Positions 23,651 through 35,419 of a stretch of 64,000 nucleotides of DNA are shown one piece after another. Source of the DNA: Prostheceraeus crozeri. Its lineage: Eukaryota > Platyhelminthes > Polycladida > Euryleptidae. The stretch is from contig CAJQUW010007076.1 in the NCBI GenBank assembly GCA_907163375.1, positions 16,001-80,000 of the forward strand, in the 5' to 3' direction. The translations under genes were made by a program, and so were the position numbers. Every line of letters starts with the position of its first letter. Position 1 is the stretch's first letter. The notes below the pieces were generated by a model, which had not been told where the DNA came from, made no database searches, and saw only the letters and a program-made list of their open reading frames with translations.

Positions 23651-25018
23651 CTCTGACACTTAGGATTTTTTCAGGTGAGCGAGCTCCGACCTAAAATCTT
23701 GTAACCGCTCTAACTTTTGAACGAAGACAGATAGGAACAAGCCGATTCTTTCACTGAATTTGTCTCACTCTTAGCTTTCAAACGAGCTATCGCACGACAA
23801 AATCCGTCCACTGGAAGCCAAAATCGAAGCTAGCTGTCCAGAGGGGGGGGAGGTCAGTGAAATTTGATGAAAAATGTTTTGGTGACGGTCCCAGGTCGAA
23901 ATTCCACACTTTGGAAAATTTTCAAAATTTTACCCATACAAAGTCACTCTGACACTTAGGATTTTTTCAGGTGAGCGAGCTCCGACCTAAAATCTTGTAA
24001 CCGCTCTAACTTTTGAACGAAGACAGATAGGAACAAGCCGATTCTTTCACTGAATTTGTCTCACTCTTAGCTTTCAAACGAGCTATTGCACGACCAAATC
24101 CGTCCAGTAGAAGCCAAGATCGAAGCTAGCTGTCCAGAGGGGGGGGAGGTCAGTGAAATTTGATGAAAAATGTTTTGGTGACGGTCCCAGGTCGAAATTC
24201 CACACTTTGGAAAATTTTCAAAATTTTACCCATACAAAGCCACTCTGACACTTAGGATTTTTTCAGGTGAGCGAGCTCCGACCTAAAATCTTGTAACCGC
24301 TCTAACTTGTGAACGGCTGGTCCGATTGACTCGCAACAAAAAATGTTGTCGAGCAGTTTTTTCTCCTCTTTCAAACGAGTAGCTGTAAGACAAAATCCGT
24401 CCACTAGAACCAAAGTTAGAAGATTGCTGTCGGGGGGGGGGGAGGTCAGTGAAATTTGATGAAAAATGTTTTGGTGACGGTCCCAGGTCGAAATTCCACA
24501 CTTTGGAAAATTTTCAAAATTTTACCCATACAAAGTCACTCTGACACTTAGGATTTTTTCAGGTGAGCGAGCTCCGACCTAAAATCTTGTAACCGCTATA
24601 ACTTTTGAACGGCTGGTCCGATTGACTCGCAACAAAAAATGTTGTCGTGCAGTTTTTTCTCCTCTTTCAAACGAGTAGCTGTAAGACAAAATCCGTCCAC
24701 TAGAACCAAAGTTAGAAGATTGCTGTCGGGGGGGGGGTCAGTGAAATTTGATGAAAAATGTTTTGGTGGCGGTCCCAGGTCGAAATTCCACACTTTGGAA
24801 AATTTTCAAAATTTTACCCATACAAAGTCACTCTGACACTTAGGATTTTTTCAGGTGAGCGAGCTCCGACCTAAAATCTTGTAACCGCTCTAACTTTTGA
24901 ACGAAGACAGATAGGAACAAGTCGATTCTTTCACTGAATTTGTCTCACTCTTAGCTTTCAAACGAGCTATCGCACGACAAAATCCGTCCACTGGAAGCAA
25001 GCTGTCCAGGGGGGGGGG
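23553..25018. repeat. Right sub-terminal array of ~295-bp modules separated by G-runs
   Basis: Five modules, each ending in a run of 8-11 G (about 23843, 24139, 24432, 24728, 25009). Each contains TTTGGTGACGGTCCCAGG (GGTGGCGG in the fifth) and GACACTTAGGATTTTTTCAG. Two variants of the inner part alternate. Copy B has only two such modules (52809-53424). Confidence 0.8.
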
Positions 25019-25532
25019 ACGTCAGCCGAAAATTTTTTCTCTCCGATTGACTTGAAACTCACCCTACCGATGCAGAATTTCACGCTGAATCCGAATCTGA
25101 CCTCCGTTTTCTCATCCGATGCTTCGTTTGGACGCTACACACCAAAACGTCCCAAATTCTAACTCTGTTAAAATTTTGAAGAAAAATTTTTTCTCACCGA
25201 TTGCCTTGAAACTCACCCTACCGATGCAGAATTTCACGCTGAACACGAATCCGACCTCCGTTTTCTCATCCGACCACTCCTTCCACTCGAAACAACCCAT
25301 TTTACAACCCAACATTCAGCAGATTGCACCAAAAACATCACACACTATAGCCTCAAGACTAATCCTGGCGGTCGCCCAAGTCCACCACGACACTCTATCG
25401 TTCCAGAGGGGGGGGGCACTCAGACACGAAGCACCACGGCGGCCGACCACGACACTCTGCCGTGCCAGAGGGGGGGGACTCAGCGATGGCGGCCATCTTG
25501 CGCGGTCCAGAAGTGGAGTTTTGCTTACTACT
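24900..25532. repeat. Right terminal inverted repeat of copy A
   Basis: Reverse complement of the left TIR, ending GCTTACTACT. It lacks the duplicated 85-bp unit of the left arm. Confidence 0.85.
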
Positions 25533-25538
25533 TTTATT
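25533..25538. repeat. Target-site duplication of copy A, right
   Basis: TTTATT, identical to 1065-1070. Confidence 0.9.
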
Positions 25539-26590
25539 ATCAAAAAGGAAATGTCCTTGAGTAGCAAATTTACATAGTTTTATAAAGACATCTTTACCGT
25601 ATTTAGGTTTATTGGAAGAGTTTTCTCTATAAACTAAATCCGCTGCCATCTGAATAGTTTCATCGACTGGAATATTTGTGAATAGAGAAACTACATCAAA
25701 GCTCACTAAAATATTTTTATCATTAAACAGATTCCTATGTTCATTAATATTATTGATCAAGTGCTGTGTCGACTTCAGCATATATGTATCGTCAATTTGT
25801 TTTTTAATAATGCTATCTAGATACTTTGCTAAATTATAACTAACAGAGCCAATCGTACTTATAATCGGTCGCATCGGCTTATTAACTTTGTGAACTTTAA
25901 CAGTACCATACATCCTTCCGGGCTCGCTACCCGACGGCATAATGTACTTATATGTATTATCACTCACATATCGCTTCACATATTTACATAAATATCTGTA
26001 AACTCGGCTTTCTTCGGTAACGGTTGGATGTTTGGTTATATCATCCTCAGCTGGTACCATCACAAATTTACTATTATCATTCAAGATATCATACATCTTT
26101 GAGTTATAATCTTCAGTGCTAACAATGGCCAGACCATTACCTTTGTCATACGAGCATATACGTATGTCTTTACGCTTAGCCAGTTTACTTAGAATTTCGT
26201 GTATTCTTTTATTTTTCTGTTCATTACAAACTTTTTTACCATCTTTAATAAAATTAGTGACTAAGTTCTGTATTTCTTGTCTAATAGTTGGGGTCAAATC
26301 AAATTGATCATTATTTTTCATGTTTACAGCTATTGATTTTTCCACTTCGTATTTTAGTTTATCACTATCTAGATTCTTAGGGATAATGCTGTGTTTTAAA
26401 CCATACCTTAAGAGTTCGTTCTCCTCTAAGGTTAGTTGATAGTTACTGAGGTTGACTATGGCGTCCGGTACACTCGTTCGATTCGAGAACCAAAGTCTTT
26501 TAAGTTTATCATTCTGCCTAACTTCAACAGTTTTGATTTTATTTTTTACAGATTTTACTACAAGTAGTTTCAGCAGAACAAAACGAAACC
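25533..26590 (-). pseudogene. Penelope-like reverse transcriptase, N-terminal half
   Basis: The minus-strand frame is open from about 26590 to the Polinton junction. It shows a VNLSNY-x-LT-x-EE-x-ELLRYGL region, a GMYGTVKVHK/PMRPIIS block (RT fingers) and the SFDVVSLFTNIP motif A. It ends at FDNK, where the Polinton is inserted; the frame resumes at 1070. The fusion seen beyond the junction into TIR sequence (to 25395) is accidental. Confidence 0.85.
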
Positions 26591-26606
26591 AAGGAAGAAG
26601 TCTGGC

Positions 26607-26764
26607 CTAGTATTAGGTATGATTAATCGTGCGTATATTATATCGAGTACTTGGAACATTTTCCATGATGAGATTCAAAAAATACTACACATTTTTAAAA
26701 GTAATGGTTATCCTGAGAATTTCGTTCTCAATTTGATTAAACGCTATGTTGGAAACTCAAACTA
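26607..26764 (+). pseudogene. Inverted Penelope-like fragment
   Basis: The plus-strand translation repeats the segment found on the minus strand near 600-700 (GMINRAYIISSTWNIFHDEI) and continues further than that copy before breaking. It is opposite in orientation to the main Penelope-like frame, a head-to-head arrangement seen with these elements. Confidence 0.7.
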
Positions 26765-28020
26765 ACAAAAGCTCAAAGTCATTGTTGTCGGTAACACTTT
26801 TGAGTACAATCGAATCAAATGATCTGTGGACAAGATGGCAAAGGCTACCGCCTTTCCTCGAGCCTTAGCGATCAGCTTCTCAGGGCAAAAATATGGAAAA
26901 ACCCAGGTATTGCGAAAACACAGAGGAAACGCAGAACCACGTTATCACAAAAAGATCTAAAACTTCAAGACGAATGCAATGATATCAAATGCCATGCAAA
27001 ACGAATCACTAATGGCGATACAACCATCAAAGCACAAAATTAGCGGAGCCAGAGAGACGACCGCACACGACAGTGACAATAGCGATTAGTAGCGTAAAGT
27101 GCTTTCACTTTAGAAAAAAGAACAAGTGACGAGAGTGAGACGACCTTCGGCGTCAAGTGCCTTTTCATGGTTGATCGTGAGCTGTATCGGCATGTGTATG
27201 TAATTTTGATCTTACCATGAAATAATTTGTAGAGTGCGCTTCGTGAGTGCGCCTTCCATCTCTCGGTGAACATTTACCTATTGAAGGCTATTCGTTAACT
27301 TGCATTGTATTTGAATCAAAGTAAGCTTCGAAAATGCTGACGCGTTTGTGTGTCACGCTATATGTAGTACATGCATCACCATTCCACGTCTGAAGGACCC
27401 AGCACCACCTCTTAGTCGCGCATGTCTCATGCACAAATTCACGTATTATTAACAAAATAGGGTGCACTAAGAAGTGCATCAGTTCGGTAGACAAATATGC
27501 GAGAACATTTTTAGATGTGACTGGAAGGTAAATGAAGTTAACCTCGCTCTTCTGTCTCTCCGTTCGAGTGCAATATTTTTAATGGCAATTTATGGATGTC
27601 TATTCTTACTAGAAAATAAGATACGGGCATCAGAGGTAACTAATCAGTAATCTCACCCAACAAATGAGTTGGAAAACATCGAATTTTCAAGTTTCGAAAT
27701 ATAATCAGACCCTAAGGAAATTATGTGGGCTATCAGCCAACTTCCAAGTTTGACTTCGTGTCTCTTCCTTGTGTTTCTTCATTTGTTTCAATATGAAAAT
27801 ATCGCTCACATTGACTTTGTATAGTTTTTATCATGCACACTCCTGACCATGCTTTCTCAGTGGGTAAATAGCACAGATTTCTTGTGAGGAGTGTCAACGG
27901 ACAGTGATGCATTAAGGCATTTTCTTGTTTTCTAAAACGCTTTCAAGTGTCTGTTTGGAAGATCATGTGAATGTCAACATGATTTGATGACATGCGACAT
28001 CACTTGATGTTTTAGAAGTA
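26765..28020. other. Unassigned genomic sequence
   Basis: Only short ORFs, none with recognisable motifs or clear coding character. Confidence 0.5.
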
Positions 28021-28039
28021 TTAGAAAACGCGATATACC

Positions 28040-28650
28040 ATGCTTTTAAATACCTCGGTACTGTCTTGGATGACAAAGGCACATCAGGGAGGGACATGAA
28101 GGCGAAAACACAAGAAGGTTGGCAGAACTGGAGAGCTATGTCTGGTGTCCTGTGCGACAAAAAGATGCCTCTACGACTCAAGGGCAAGGTTTTCCACACA
28201 GTGGTCCGACCCGCAATGCTGTACCATGCTGAGCTCTGGGCCCGAAGAAAGCTGACTTTATTGCGATGGAGGTATCAGAGATGAGGATGATGAGGTGATC
28301 AATGGGGAAGACAAAGAAGGATAGAATAAGAAACGATAAGATCCGTCGTATGCTTAAAGTTCCCCCAATAAGCAAAGAAATTGAGACTCGCCGTTGGAGA
28401 TGGTTCGGACATCTGCTCAGAAGACCAGAGGATAACATCTGCAAAACAGCATGGAAACAAGAACCTGTCGACAGAAGAAAGGGAAGACCGAGAACAAATT
28501 GGAGAACTGTGATAAAGAGTGGAATGAAGGTCAGATCGATAACCGAAGACATGGCCTCCGACCGAGCCATGTGGAAGCAACGGACTGAGGGGCCATCCCG
28601 TGCTACCCGATCATCCGGGAGGCTGAAACTGGATCGAGCCCGGCCAAAGT
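28040..28650 (+). pseudogene. LINE (RTE-like) C-terminal remnant
   Basis: One frame gives a GTVLDDKGTSGRD segment and VVRPAMLYHAELWA. After a frameshift near 28260 another frame gives DRIRNDKIRRML and RRWRWFGHLLRRPED. This is the typical post-reverse-transcriptase tail of RTE-type LINEs. No RT core is present. Confidence 0.75.
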
Positions 28651-30302
28651 GAGCAAGAAAACGCGATATACTGCATATTGTTTAGAGGGAAACCCACAGA
28701 TTAGATTCCACATTCTTCATGCCACCATGCATTCACTCAGTGTTTGTGACAATCTTTCTATATTAATGATTTTCTATAATCTAAAACGGCACGGAAACGA
28801 GTTTCTGGACGATGATGTCTACAACATGCAGTATGCAATGTATTATTGCTTTATTCATATTATGACTCTTCTTATAGTATCTCCCGCAGTGCCAAAGGCA
28901 GTTCTCTTGCTGTGTGAGTTTCATGACCATCAGATGGCTGCCAATAAAAGTCCGATTTGCATGTGTTGCATGTCTATGCATTGTCTAATACCTTTATTTT
29001 GTATACATCGAACAGCAAATGGCCTGTCGAAACCTTGATTTGCGAAGTGAATCATTGCTTGCGGCACCAGTTGCAACATAACATTAACATGAATTTTTGA
29101 GGGCAATAATATAGGACATTTGAGGGCATTTGAAAATATCCGACATTCTTGTCTAAAAAATCTATGTTAATACTTAATAATATTGTGCGCCATTGACATG
29201 TACTGGGCAGCAATGCTATGAATACACATGTAGATAGCTATACGCTAACCGAGACTTCTAAAATATCTTCGCATGCATGGATACAGATATCATCATTACG
29301 CTATACATTGTTGCCTTCTTTATTCCACATTGTATCATAGCCAAATTACGTACAATAAGCACTTGTGCAATTCCCTTCCTTTGGAAATGCGTGCGAGTTT
29401 GTGACGTCATACCAGAGTCATCACCGCCTTTAGTATGAGTTTCCCGATATCTAGGATACTCATGCTCCTGGTGCTGTGATCCCATTTGATTTCGTACCAT
29501 TTTCACAAAGCAAAACGTGTTATAGTACTGACGGGATGTGGGGAAACTAGAAAACAGTTTATGTTGTTGCTTCATTGAAGACAACCAGTAATGAGGAAAT
29601 TTATTTTCCTTTTTAAGGTGGATAAAATCATTTCCCTTAGCAGAGCTAGGACGAAGAGAGTAGTATAACTTTCGAATAAACCTCAATGATTCATTTCCTT
29701 TGTAAAATCGTCTATAACATTTTCATACTCGATATTTACTTCCTAGGTTGTCTGGACAGCGCGAATTTGCTATACATCGTCAATTTTCCGATACAGAAAG
29801 CTTCATTACTCAGCGGAATCACCTTTTCAATGATCCGAAAAGAGTAATTGTTTCTCTTGTGCTTTGTTATGTACATGCCATGAGACAAAACAAATTCCGT
29901 TAAAACCTTTGTCGACATCAAGTCTGGACACAGGCGGACATCATCATTATTGTTCTAACTTGAAAGCTTTACGATAGGAAAGGTATTTGCTGAAAAACAT
30001 GAAATCCAAATAGAAATTTATCTTAGATCATTGTGATTGATGTTTCATTGTCGATTTGTGACATACAGATCCGCATTGAGAGGAATGGAGTATGTTTTTA
30101 CCCGGTCGACTTTTGATCTTCATGAAAGTGAACTTATCAAAGGTCATCTCATTTTTAAATATTCTTTTCTGTCCATTTCCAAAATGCATAGTCCAATGTC
30201 AAAATACTTCACACAGGCGGAAAGGCAGTAAGCGCACTAACAAATTTGATGCAAATGATATAAAATGCAGTTCAAAGTAAAAGGAGAGTGTTTAGAGCAG
30301 TC
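28651..30302. other. Unassigned genomic sequence
   Basis: Several ORFs of 60-140 codons on both strands, without recognisable motifs. I see nothing I can support here. Confidence 0.5.
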
Positions 30303-30310
30303 ATTTACAT
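30303..30310. repeat. 8-bp target-site duplication of the host transposon, left
   Basis: ATTTACAT, repeated exactly at 55203-55210. Confidence 0.85.
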
Positions 30311-30813
30311 TAGGGTGATTAAAAAATCGAAATTTTGAAATCTCTCTGGGCGAAGGGCTTAAAGTGTTCCTTTATGCCCACAATGATAACACGTAAATTT
30401 TTTTGAAGAATATTTAGATTTAGAGGTCGCGCAACAGGGCCAAAGTTTTCATTTTTTCGTCATTTTTGGCATTTTTGCCACTTTTTCATGTATTCGATAT
30501 CTATGTCAAAATACTGAATTGGCAATGTATACCATTTCTCTCATCAAAACATAATACAAGTTTTCCTCTGATATTGTTTTTGATAGTCTGCAGCTATTCC
30601 TGTTAAAGCTATCTTATATTGAAGTACCCCTATATTCTACTTATTACGGCCCTCAATAGTAGTCTTCAAAATATTCACTAAAAACAATTCCAATGGGTGA
30701 TCAAAGTACATGTATGCATGAATGAATCGAAAATTGATCTCTATGCACAGAAGAGATGCAAGTACCAATAATCTACATCAAATCAACAGATTCAATCAAA
30801 AGCGCATTTCTTC
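30311..30813. repeat. Left TIR of the hAT-like transposon
   Basis: Near-perfect reverse complement of 54699-55202. Confidence 0.9.
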
Positions 30814-31586
30814 ATCACAGGGTTTGTATTCCTGTTTTTCTCTACAATTTGCAACAAGAACTGTCTCTGTATTTCATCCTTTGTGATGGATTTTGCAAAG
30901 TCTTCCATGAGTTTCACAGAACGCTCTGCAGGATCGTTGACAACCTGCAGCTGTCCCACAAACTTGGCCATGATTTGAAAATTGGCATCATTATGCCAAT
31001 CCCAAGCTGGTCGGGAAAGCCACAGGTGTTCTCCTTCTCTTCCCATTTTCATAAGTTGAAACAACAGCCATGATCGGCCATTGATGAAGTCAGACAATTT
31101 ATTATCCACTCCAATAACAGGTTCTTGAGGAAACTGTGGCTTCTCCGAAGAAAAGTATTTCGGAAACTGAAGTAGCTTTCCTGCAGCCTCCTCTATGTCA
31201 GTGTCAGATATTTTGTTACAAAATAGTCCGAACACTGACAGTTCCGGTGTAAGGTACCACCGATGGCGATCCATGACAGTCAGAGCGGCTGTTGAAACTT
31301 GTGAATCACTGAAGTGATATCTTTGCATGTCCGAGTACAATTGTAGATCATAGAACAATGCTTCAGGAGCTGAATTGGCTCTGAGCCATGGCAGTACGTA
31401 AAATGGACAAATGAATTTCATTGCCCGAGTAAGCTTTTCAATTTTCTCACTATCGTAATTCATTTGGCCTGAAAATATCAACATTTTCCCATAATACAAG
31501 ATGCAAGACATCCAACGGGCATGATGATGCGGCCCATGCTTCCGCAGGGGTGATGTCATTGATCCACCGAGAAGAACGATTGCCAC
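30792..31586 (-). CDS. Putative transposase, last exon
   Basis: A minus-strand frame open from a TTTCAG acceptor (31589-31587) to a stop inside the left TIR. It contains an NDPAERSVKLMEDF block followed by a KDEIQRQFLLQIVEKNR helix, which I associate with repeat-borne proteins found in many invertebrate genomes. Because it lies between the TIRs of a DNA transposon it is most likely the transposase C-terminus, but the catalytic core was not recognised. About 265 codons. Confidence 0.5.
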   Translation of the reverse strand: MAIVLLGGSMTSPLRKHGPHHHARWMSCILYYGKMLIFSGQMNYDSEKIEKLTRAMKFICPFYVLPWLRANSAPEALFYDLQLYSDMQRYHFSDSQVSTAALTVMDRHRWYLTPELSVFGLFCNKISDTDIEEAAGKLLQFPKYFSSEKPQFPQEPVIGVDNKLSDFINGRSWLLFQLMKMGREGEHLWLSRPAWDWHNDANFQIMAKFVGQLQVVNDPAERSVKLMEDFAKSITKDEIQRQFLLQIVEKNRNTNPVMKKCAFD

Positions 31587-31619
31587 CTGAAACCGAATCA
31601 GTATTTTATTTGACATCTA

Positions 31620-31925
31620 TTTTTTCGAGCATTACTATATCTACGAATATTTATCTGTCATTCACATTCATTTCGATACACAATGCAGCTTCTTTTGTGA
31701 TTTGATGGCTTCTAATGTAAATGAATGCAAATGTTTATTGTCAGTGGTTAGTGACACAGATTATTACAAAGTACATACCGGTATAGTTGCAATGATGATG
31801 TTAATGACAATGATGATGATTATCTAATATAGTGATAATTAATACATCTTTCATGTAGTTAACATTCTGGTATGTTGTTATTTTGCAAGTGTAAGCTTAG
31901 GCTTACATTCTTCGCGGGAGATGGC
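31620..31925. other. Probable intron of the transposase-like gene
   Basis: Between the acceptor at 31587 and a minus-strand GTAAGT donor at 31931. AT-rich with short GATGAT/AATGATG runs. No gene seen. Confidence 0.45.
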
Positions 31926-31931
31926 ACTTAC

Positions 31932-32036
31932 CTGAGCGACTTCAGTTCTGAGCGACTTCTGATTCTGAGCGAATCATCTCTCAAGAAACGTTCATTGCCA
32001 TAAACTTCCACCAGTTCCTGAACACATTTGCAGCCA
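31932..32036 (-). pseudogene. Exon of the transposon gene, interrupted by copy B
   Basis: The minus-strand frame reads through LMDGCKCVQELVEVYGNERF to a GTAAGT donor at 31931. Its upstream part lies beyond copy B (54013 onward), where the same frame is open for at least 20 codons. The phase relative to the last exon is not resolved. Confidence 0.5.
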
Positions 32037-32042
32037 TCCATC
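32037..32042. repeat. Target-site duplication of copy B, left
   Basis: TCCATC, repeated at 54013-54018. Confidence 0.9.
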
Positions 32043-32733
32043 AGTAGTAAGCAAGTGACAAACACTCGACCGGCGCCCCCCCCCTCTGGAACGGTAGAGT
32101 GTCGTGGTCGGCCGCCGTGGTGCTTCGGGTCTGAGTCCCCCCCCCTCTGGAACGACAGAGGTTGTGGTCTGCCGTGGTGTGCCGGCCAGGTGGGTTCCCG
32201 TTCACAACATGTTCGCTGACTCCCCCCCCTCTGCAACGACAGAGTGTGAGACTCGGGTGAGTTGGTCCGACCGCCAGGTTGACGTGGGCGACCGTCTACG
32301 TTGACGTAGGCGACCGTCCAGGTTGACGTGGGCGACCGTCTAGGTTGTCGTGGATGGTGAAATGGCTGCCAGATTCGGATTCAGCGTAAAATTCTGCATC
32401 GGTAGGGTGAGTTTCAAGGCAATCGACGAGAAAAAATTTTTCTTCAAAATTTTAACAGAGTTAGAATTTGGGACGTTTTGGCGTGTAGCGCCCAAACGAA
32501 GCATCGGATGAGAAAACGGAGGCCAGATTCGGATTCAGCGTGAAATTCTGCATCGGTATGGTGAGTTTCAAGTCAATCGGAGAGAAAAATTTTCGCTGAC
32601 GTCCCCCCCCTCTGGACAGCTTGCTTCGATTTTGGCTTCTAGTGGACGGATTTTGTCGTGCGATAGCTCGTTTGAAAGCTAAGAGTGAGACAAATTCACT
32701 GAAAGAATCGGCTTGTTCCTATCTGTCTTCGTT
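32043..32733. repeat. Left TIR of copy B
   Basis: Matches the reverse complement of 53297-54012. Its outermost 35 bp differ from copy A and resemble copy C (ACCGGCGCC). It contains a 22-bp minisatellite (GGTTGACGTGGGCGACCGTC type) at about 32275-32345. Confidence 0.85.
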
Positions 32734-32868
32734 TAGATGTGAGACGCCATTTAAGATTTTGGGACATTGGCGAAAAACGACAGAGTTAGAATTTGGGACG
32801 TTTTGGGTTGTAGCACCAAAACGAAGGCTCGGATGGGTAAACGGAGGCCAGATTTCGAATCAGCTTGA

Positions 32869-32945
32869 TGTTATTGTCCAATGAGGATCATCATCCAATG
32901 AGAATCAAGCATTTCTTTATAAATAGCGAGCCTTCCACAGTGAGA
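32869..32945 (+). promoter_or_regulatory. CCAAT/TATA promoter, left end of copy B
   Basis: TTTATAAATA at 32916-32925 behind two CCAAT boxes, as in copy A. Confidence 0.7.
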
Positions 32946-33025
32946 ATCATTCCATCGTTGAATCACACGAGTGACGGACGCACATTTTCTCTCTCTCTAG
33001 TTCCCTGTTCTATTATCCAACTAAA

Positions 33026-33801
33026 ATGGTAAGTCGCTACTTCCCTCCCTCTCCTCCCTTGAACGTAAACTTAATACAATCTTTTTTCATTTTCAGGCAT
33101 CTACTCCATCTGCTGCACTAGTAGGACAAAATGGCGGTCAGAATCTACAAGGTTCGCTACGGTCAGATCATCTACAACTGAGACCAGTGGAAGAAACAAC
33201 CAAGGTACATAATCCTACACCGCTACAGCGTAAATTTAAACAAGCCTTGCGTTATGATGATCATAGCGTAGTACTCCAAACGGGAATGCTCCCTTCCACG
33301 GATGTCAAGATAATGCACAATCAGTATGGGGACTACATACTGATCCCCGTGAGTCCGTACATTCGCCACCAACTTGATATTATTGAGGAGTACGTGACAT
33401 TAAATATGGACATTCCTACTCCTCTTGCTCAAGAGTGGAAGGCGAGAGATGACAAGGATACTCCCTATAGAAAGATTTGGGATGGTAATCACATTTGCCT
33501 ACCGGTATCACATTGGTGTACTTACTATAAGAAGGATGGAGATCATTCAATACCCATCAGATGTGATGATCTCGGAGAAGGTACTTGGGATATCCTTTTC
33601 AAAGTGAATGGGCTATATTATGGTCGACACAAGGATAATAAAATAGCCTCTCTCTCCATGCATATGGAATCCATCCTATATATTCCGAAACCACCCAACG
33701 TGGACGACATAATTGATCAAATCCTTAACAGCAGTGGTACGAAGCGCAAGTCGGAGAAGAATGCTACATCAAAACGCAACTCAAAGAAGGAGAATTACTA
33801 G
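33026..33801 (+). CDS. Spliced 235-aa left-end protein, copy B
   Basis: Exon 1 is the ATG at 33026-33028, intron 33029-33096, exon 2 33097-33801. It differs from copy A at about five residues, including one in the basic tail (K to N). Both splice sites are unchanged. Confidence 0.7.
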
Positions 33802-33835
33802 TCCTTTCCTAACTCTACCCTATGACAATTCGCTT

Positions 33836-33961
33836 ATGTGCTTTGAGTGTCGTAGGCGTGGTCTTATTAGATACATTTTACTTCTTCGTTGCCATCATAT
33901 CATTTGTGTATTTTGTCGTGAAAAGCATCGATGTAATTCTTCATTTTGTAATATGTTATAG
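33836..33961 (+). CDS. Half-RING-like peptide, copy B
   Basis: Same 41-codon frame as in copy A; all Cys/His kept. A nucleotide change near 33930 is silent, which gently favours a real coding sequence. Confidence 0.45.
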   Translation: MCFECRRRGLIRYILLLRCHHIICVFCREKHRCNSSFCNML

Positions 33962-33995
33962 AACGTTTCCTTAGATGTGTAAATTTCCGTTTTAG

Positions 33996-34544
33996 GCTTC
34001 TATCATCATTTTTATGGATTGTGAGGGTGAACCTGTACAGGAGCTCAGTGCTATTGCTATGAACAATTGGACATATCAGATTGTTAGTGTCTATCATCAA
34101 CATGCCAACTGCGATCCCAATGTTGATCAATGGGCGAGAAAACACATTCATGGACTTAATCTGAAATATTTGCAAGACTATGGCTTTTCTTGTGAAAGTG
34201 CTCTTCTTATTGACTTTAAACGATGGTTAGCTGCTTTCAATGTTATACGCATCTTTTGTAATAATCCTGGTAAGGAGAGGAAAGTATTTCCCAATCTAAT
34301 CATTGATGATATTTTGCTCCCGCCTTGGGATAGTAGAGTGAATCAACATTATCATGAAGTCACGAAACGTTTTAAGGATTTGTGTGTTCCTATTTTGTCT
34401 GTTCGTTGTAGTAGCTACGTTCATAACCAATGCTTCTTTCCTCCTTACCTCAACACTGCCAAAGTCCTGTATGGTTATCATTGCTCGCTGTATGATAGTT
34501 ATCAGCTGTATCTATTTTATCTCTTTCAAACCATTGATTTATAA
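33996..34544 (+). CDS. DEDDh exonuclease-like protein, copy B
   Basis: The acceptor at 33995 and first ATG at 34014 match copy A. One substitution (H21 to Y). Motif I and motif III residues unchanged. Confidence 0.5.
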   Translation, partial: ASIIIFMDCEGEPVQELSAIAMNNWTYQIVSVYHQHANCDPNVDQWARKHIHGLNLKYLQDYGFSCESALLIDFKRWLAAFNVIRIFCNNPGKERKVFPNLIIDDILLPPWDSRVNQHYHEVTKRFKDLCVPILSVRCSSYVHNQCFFPPYLNTAKVLYGYHCSLYDSYQLYLFYLFQTIDL

Positions 34545-34631
34545 TGCATGCTTGTTACCGTTATTCAATAAATGTTACTATGAGAAGAGTTGTTGTTTTC
34601 ATGCAATGGATGGGTTAGTTAAAGGGCGATC

Positions 34632-35042
34632 ATGTCTTTCTCAAACGACTGCGGAACATTACGTTTTCATAGGCAAAGTTTAAAAGGAGCTGTTCAAGAT
34701 TATGTGATAAATTTTCATAAAGATGAGACCGACATCGAAGCAGTGGTCGATGATGCTAGCACTCTATTTCTAGAGTTAATGAATACATTCTCTGATAGCA
34801 TTGTCATGGCGCGATTAGTTGCGAAAATTAAGTTTAGTCATTTTGGAAAGGAAGAGGTGGAAAGTCGCTCTTTCCATTTTGCTTCTTATTCAATGGAAGT
34901 GGTAGATCACCCCGAAGAATTTTTTAAAAGACATATGATAAAAATTGCTGAACGTCTTAACGCATTTAACCATCATGGTAGCAGTCTAGTGATTGAAGCG
35001 ATTTCAGATATTCACATTCAACTTTCCATAAAGAAAAATTGA
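34632..35042 (+). CDS. Polymerase N-terminal-domain paralogue, copy B
   Basis: 136 aa with three substitutions from copy A (K27N, I58V and Q92E approximately). Open and flanked as in copy A. Confidence 0.5.
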   Translation: MSFSNDCGTLRFHRQSLKGAVQDYVINFHKDETDIEAVVDDASTLFLELMNTFSDSIVMARLVAKIKFSHFGKEEVESRSFHFASYSMEVVDHPEEFFKRHMIKIAERLNAFNHHGSSLVIEAISDIHIQLSIKKN

Positions 35043-35044
35043 AA

Positions 35045-35368
35045 ATGCAGTGGTACTTGATTGTAGCACAACTGGTTTTCGAGCTATGTCTGCTCACTCT
35101 CGAAGTATATTCCTTCTGTACATGCGTCTATTATTTAGAAAAGGCTAGCAAATTCATATCTTCAAAAAGACTTGCTATAGACATCAGTAACGGTGAAACT
35201 ATGTGTTGCGATGTATGTAAGCGAAAGGATGGAAATGAAAAGCGCATCTTCAAGAGATGTAAGCATGCTTTTTGTCAACGCTGTTTCATACGTAATTGCA
35301 TTCAACTTTGCCAATGTAACCACTGTGACATTGCTCATTTCGAGTGTCACTTATGTCGCAATAGTTAG
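35045..35368 (+). CDS. Membrane RING-like protein, copy B
   Basis: 107 aa, one substitution (S to L) at the end of the hydrophobic segment. All zinc ligands kept. Confidence 0.5.
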   Translation: MQWYLIVAQLVFELCLLTLEVYSFCTCVYYLEKASKFISSKRLAIDISNGETMCCDVCKRKDGNEKRIFKRCKHAFCQRCFIRNCIQLCQCNHCDIAHFECHLCRNS

Positions 35369-35419
35369 TACCTATGCAAATGTGGTAAAGATAGGCTTTA
35401 GCAAAGACTAACACGGAAA

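Larger units (their letters stand above)
1071..25532 (+). mobile_element. Polinton/Maverick-type element, copy A (24.5 kb)
   Basis: The element starts and ends with AGTAGTAAGC in inverted orientation and is flanked by TTTATT on both sides. It encodes the Polinton hallmark set: DDE integrase with chromodomain, protein-primed type family B polymerase, packaging ATPase, adenain-like protease and capsid-type proteins. It interrupts a Penelope-like reverse transcriptase frame. All core ORFs are open, so the copy is recent and may be competent, although activity cannot be judged from sequence alone. Gene order and the shared left half make it a sister of copy B. Confidence 0.93.

Noticed and set aside
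25395-25532. C-terminal extension of the Penelope-like ORF into the right TIR
   Set aside because: Accidental read-through into inserted DNA; the true frame resumes at 1070.
28649-29038. 129-aa plus-strand ORF and the 142-aa minus-strand ORF at 29258-29686
   Set aside because: No motif, promoter or coding signature; length is not unusual for AT-rich intergenic DNA.
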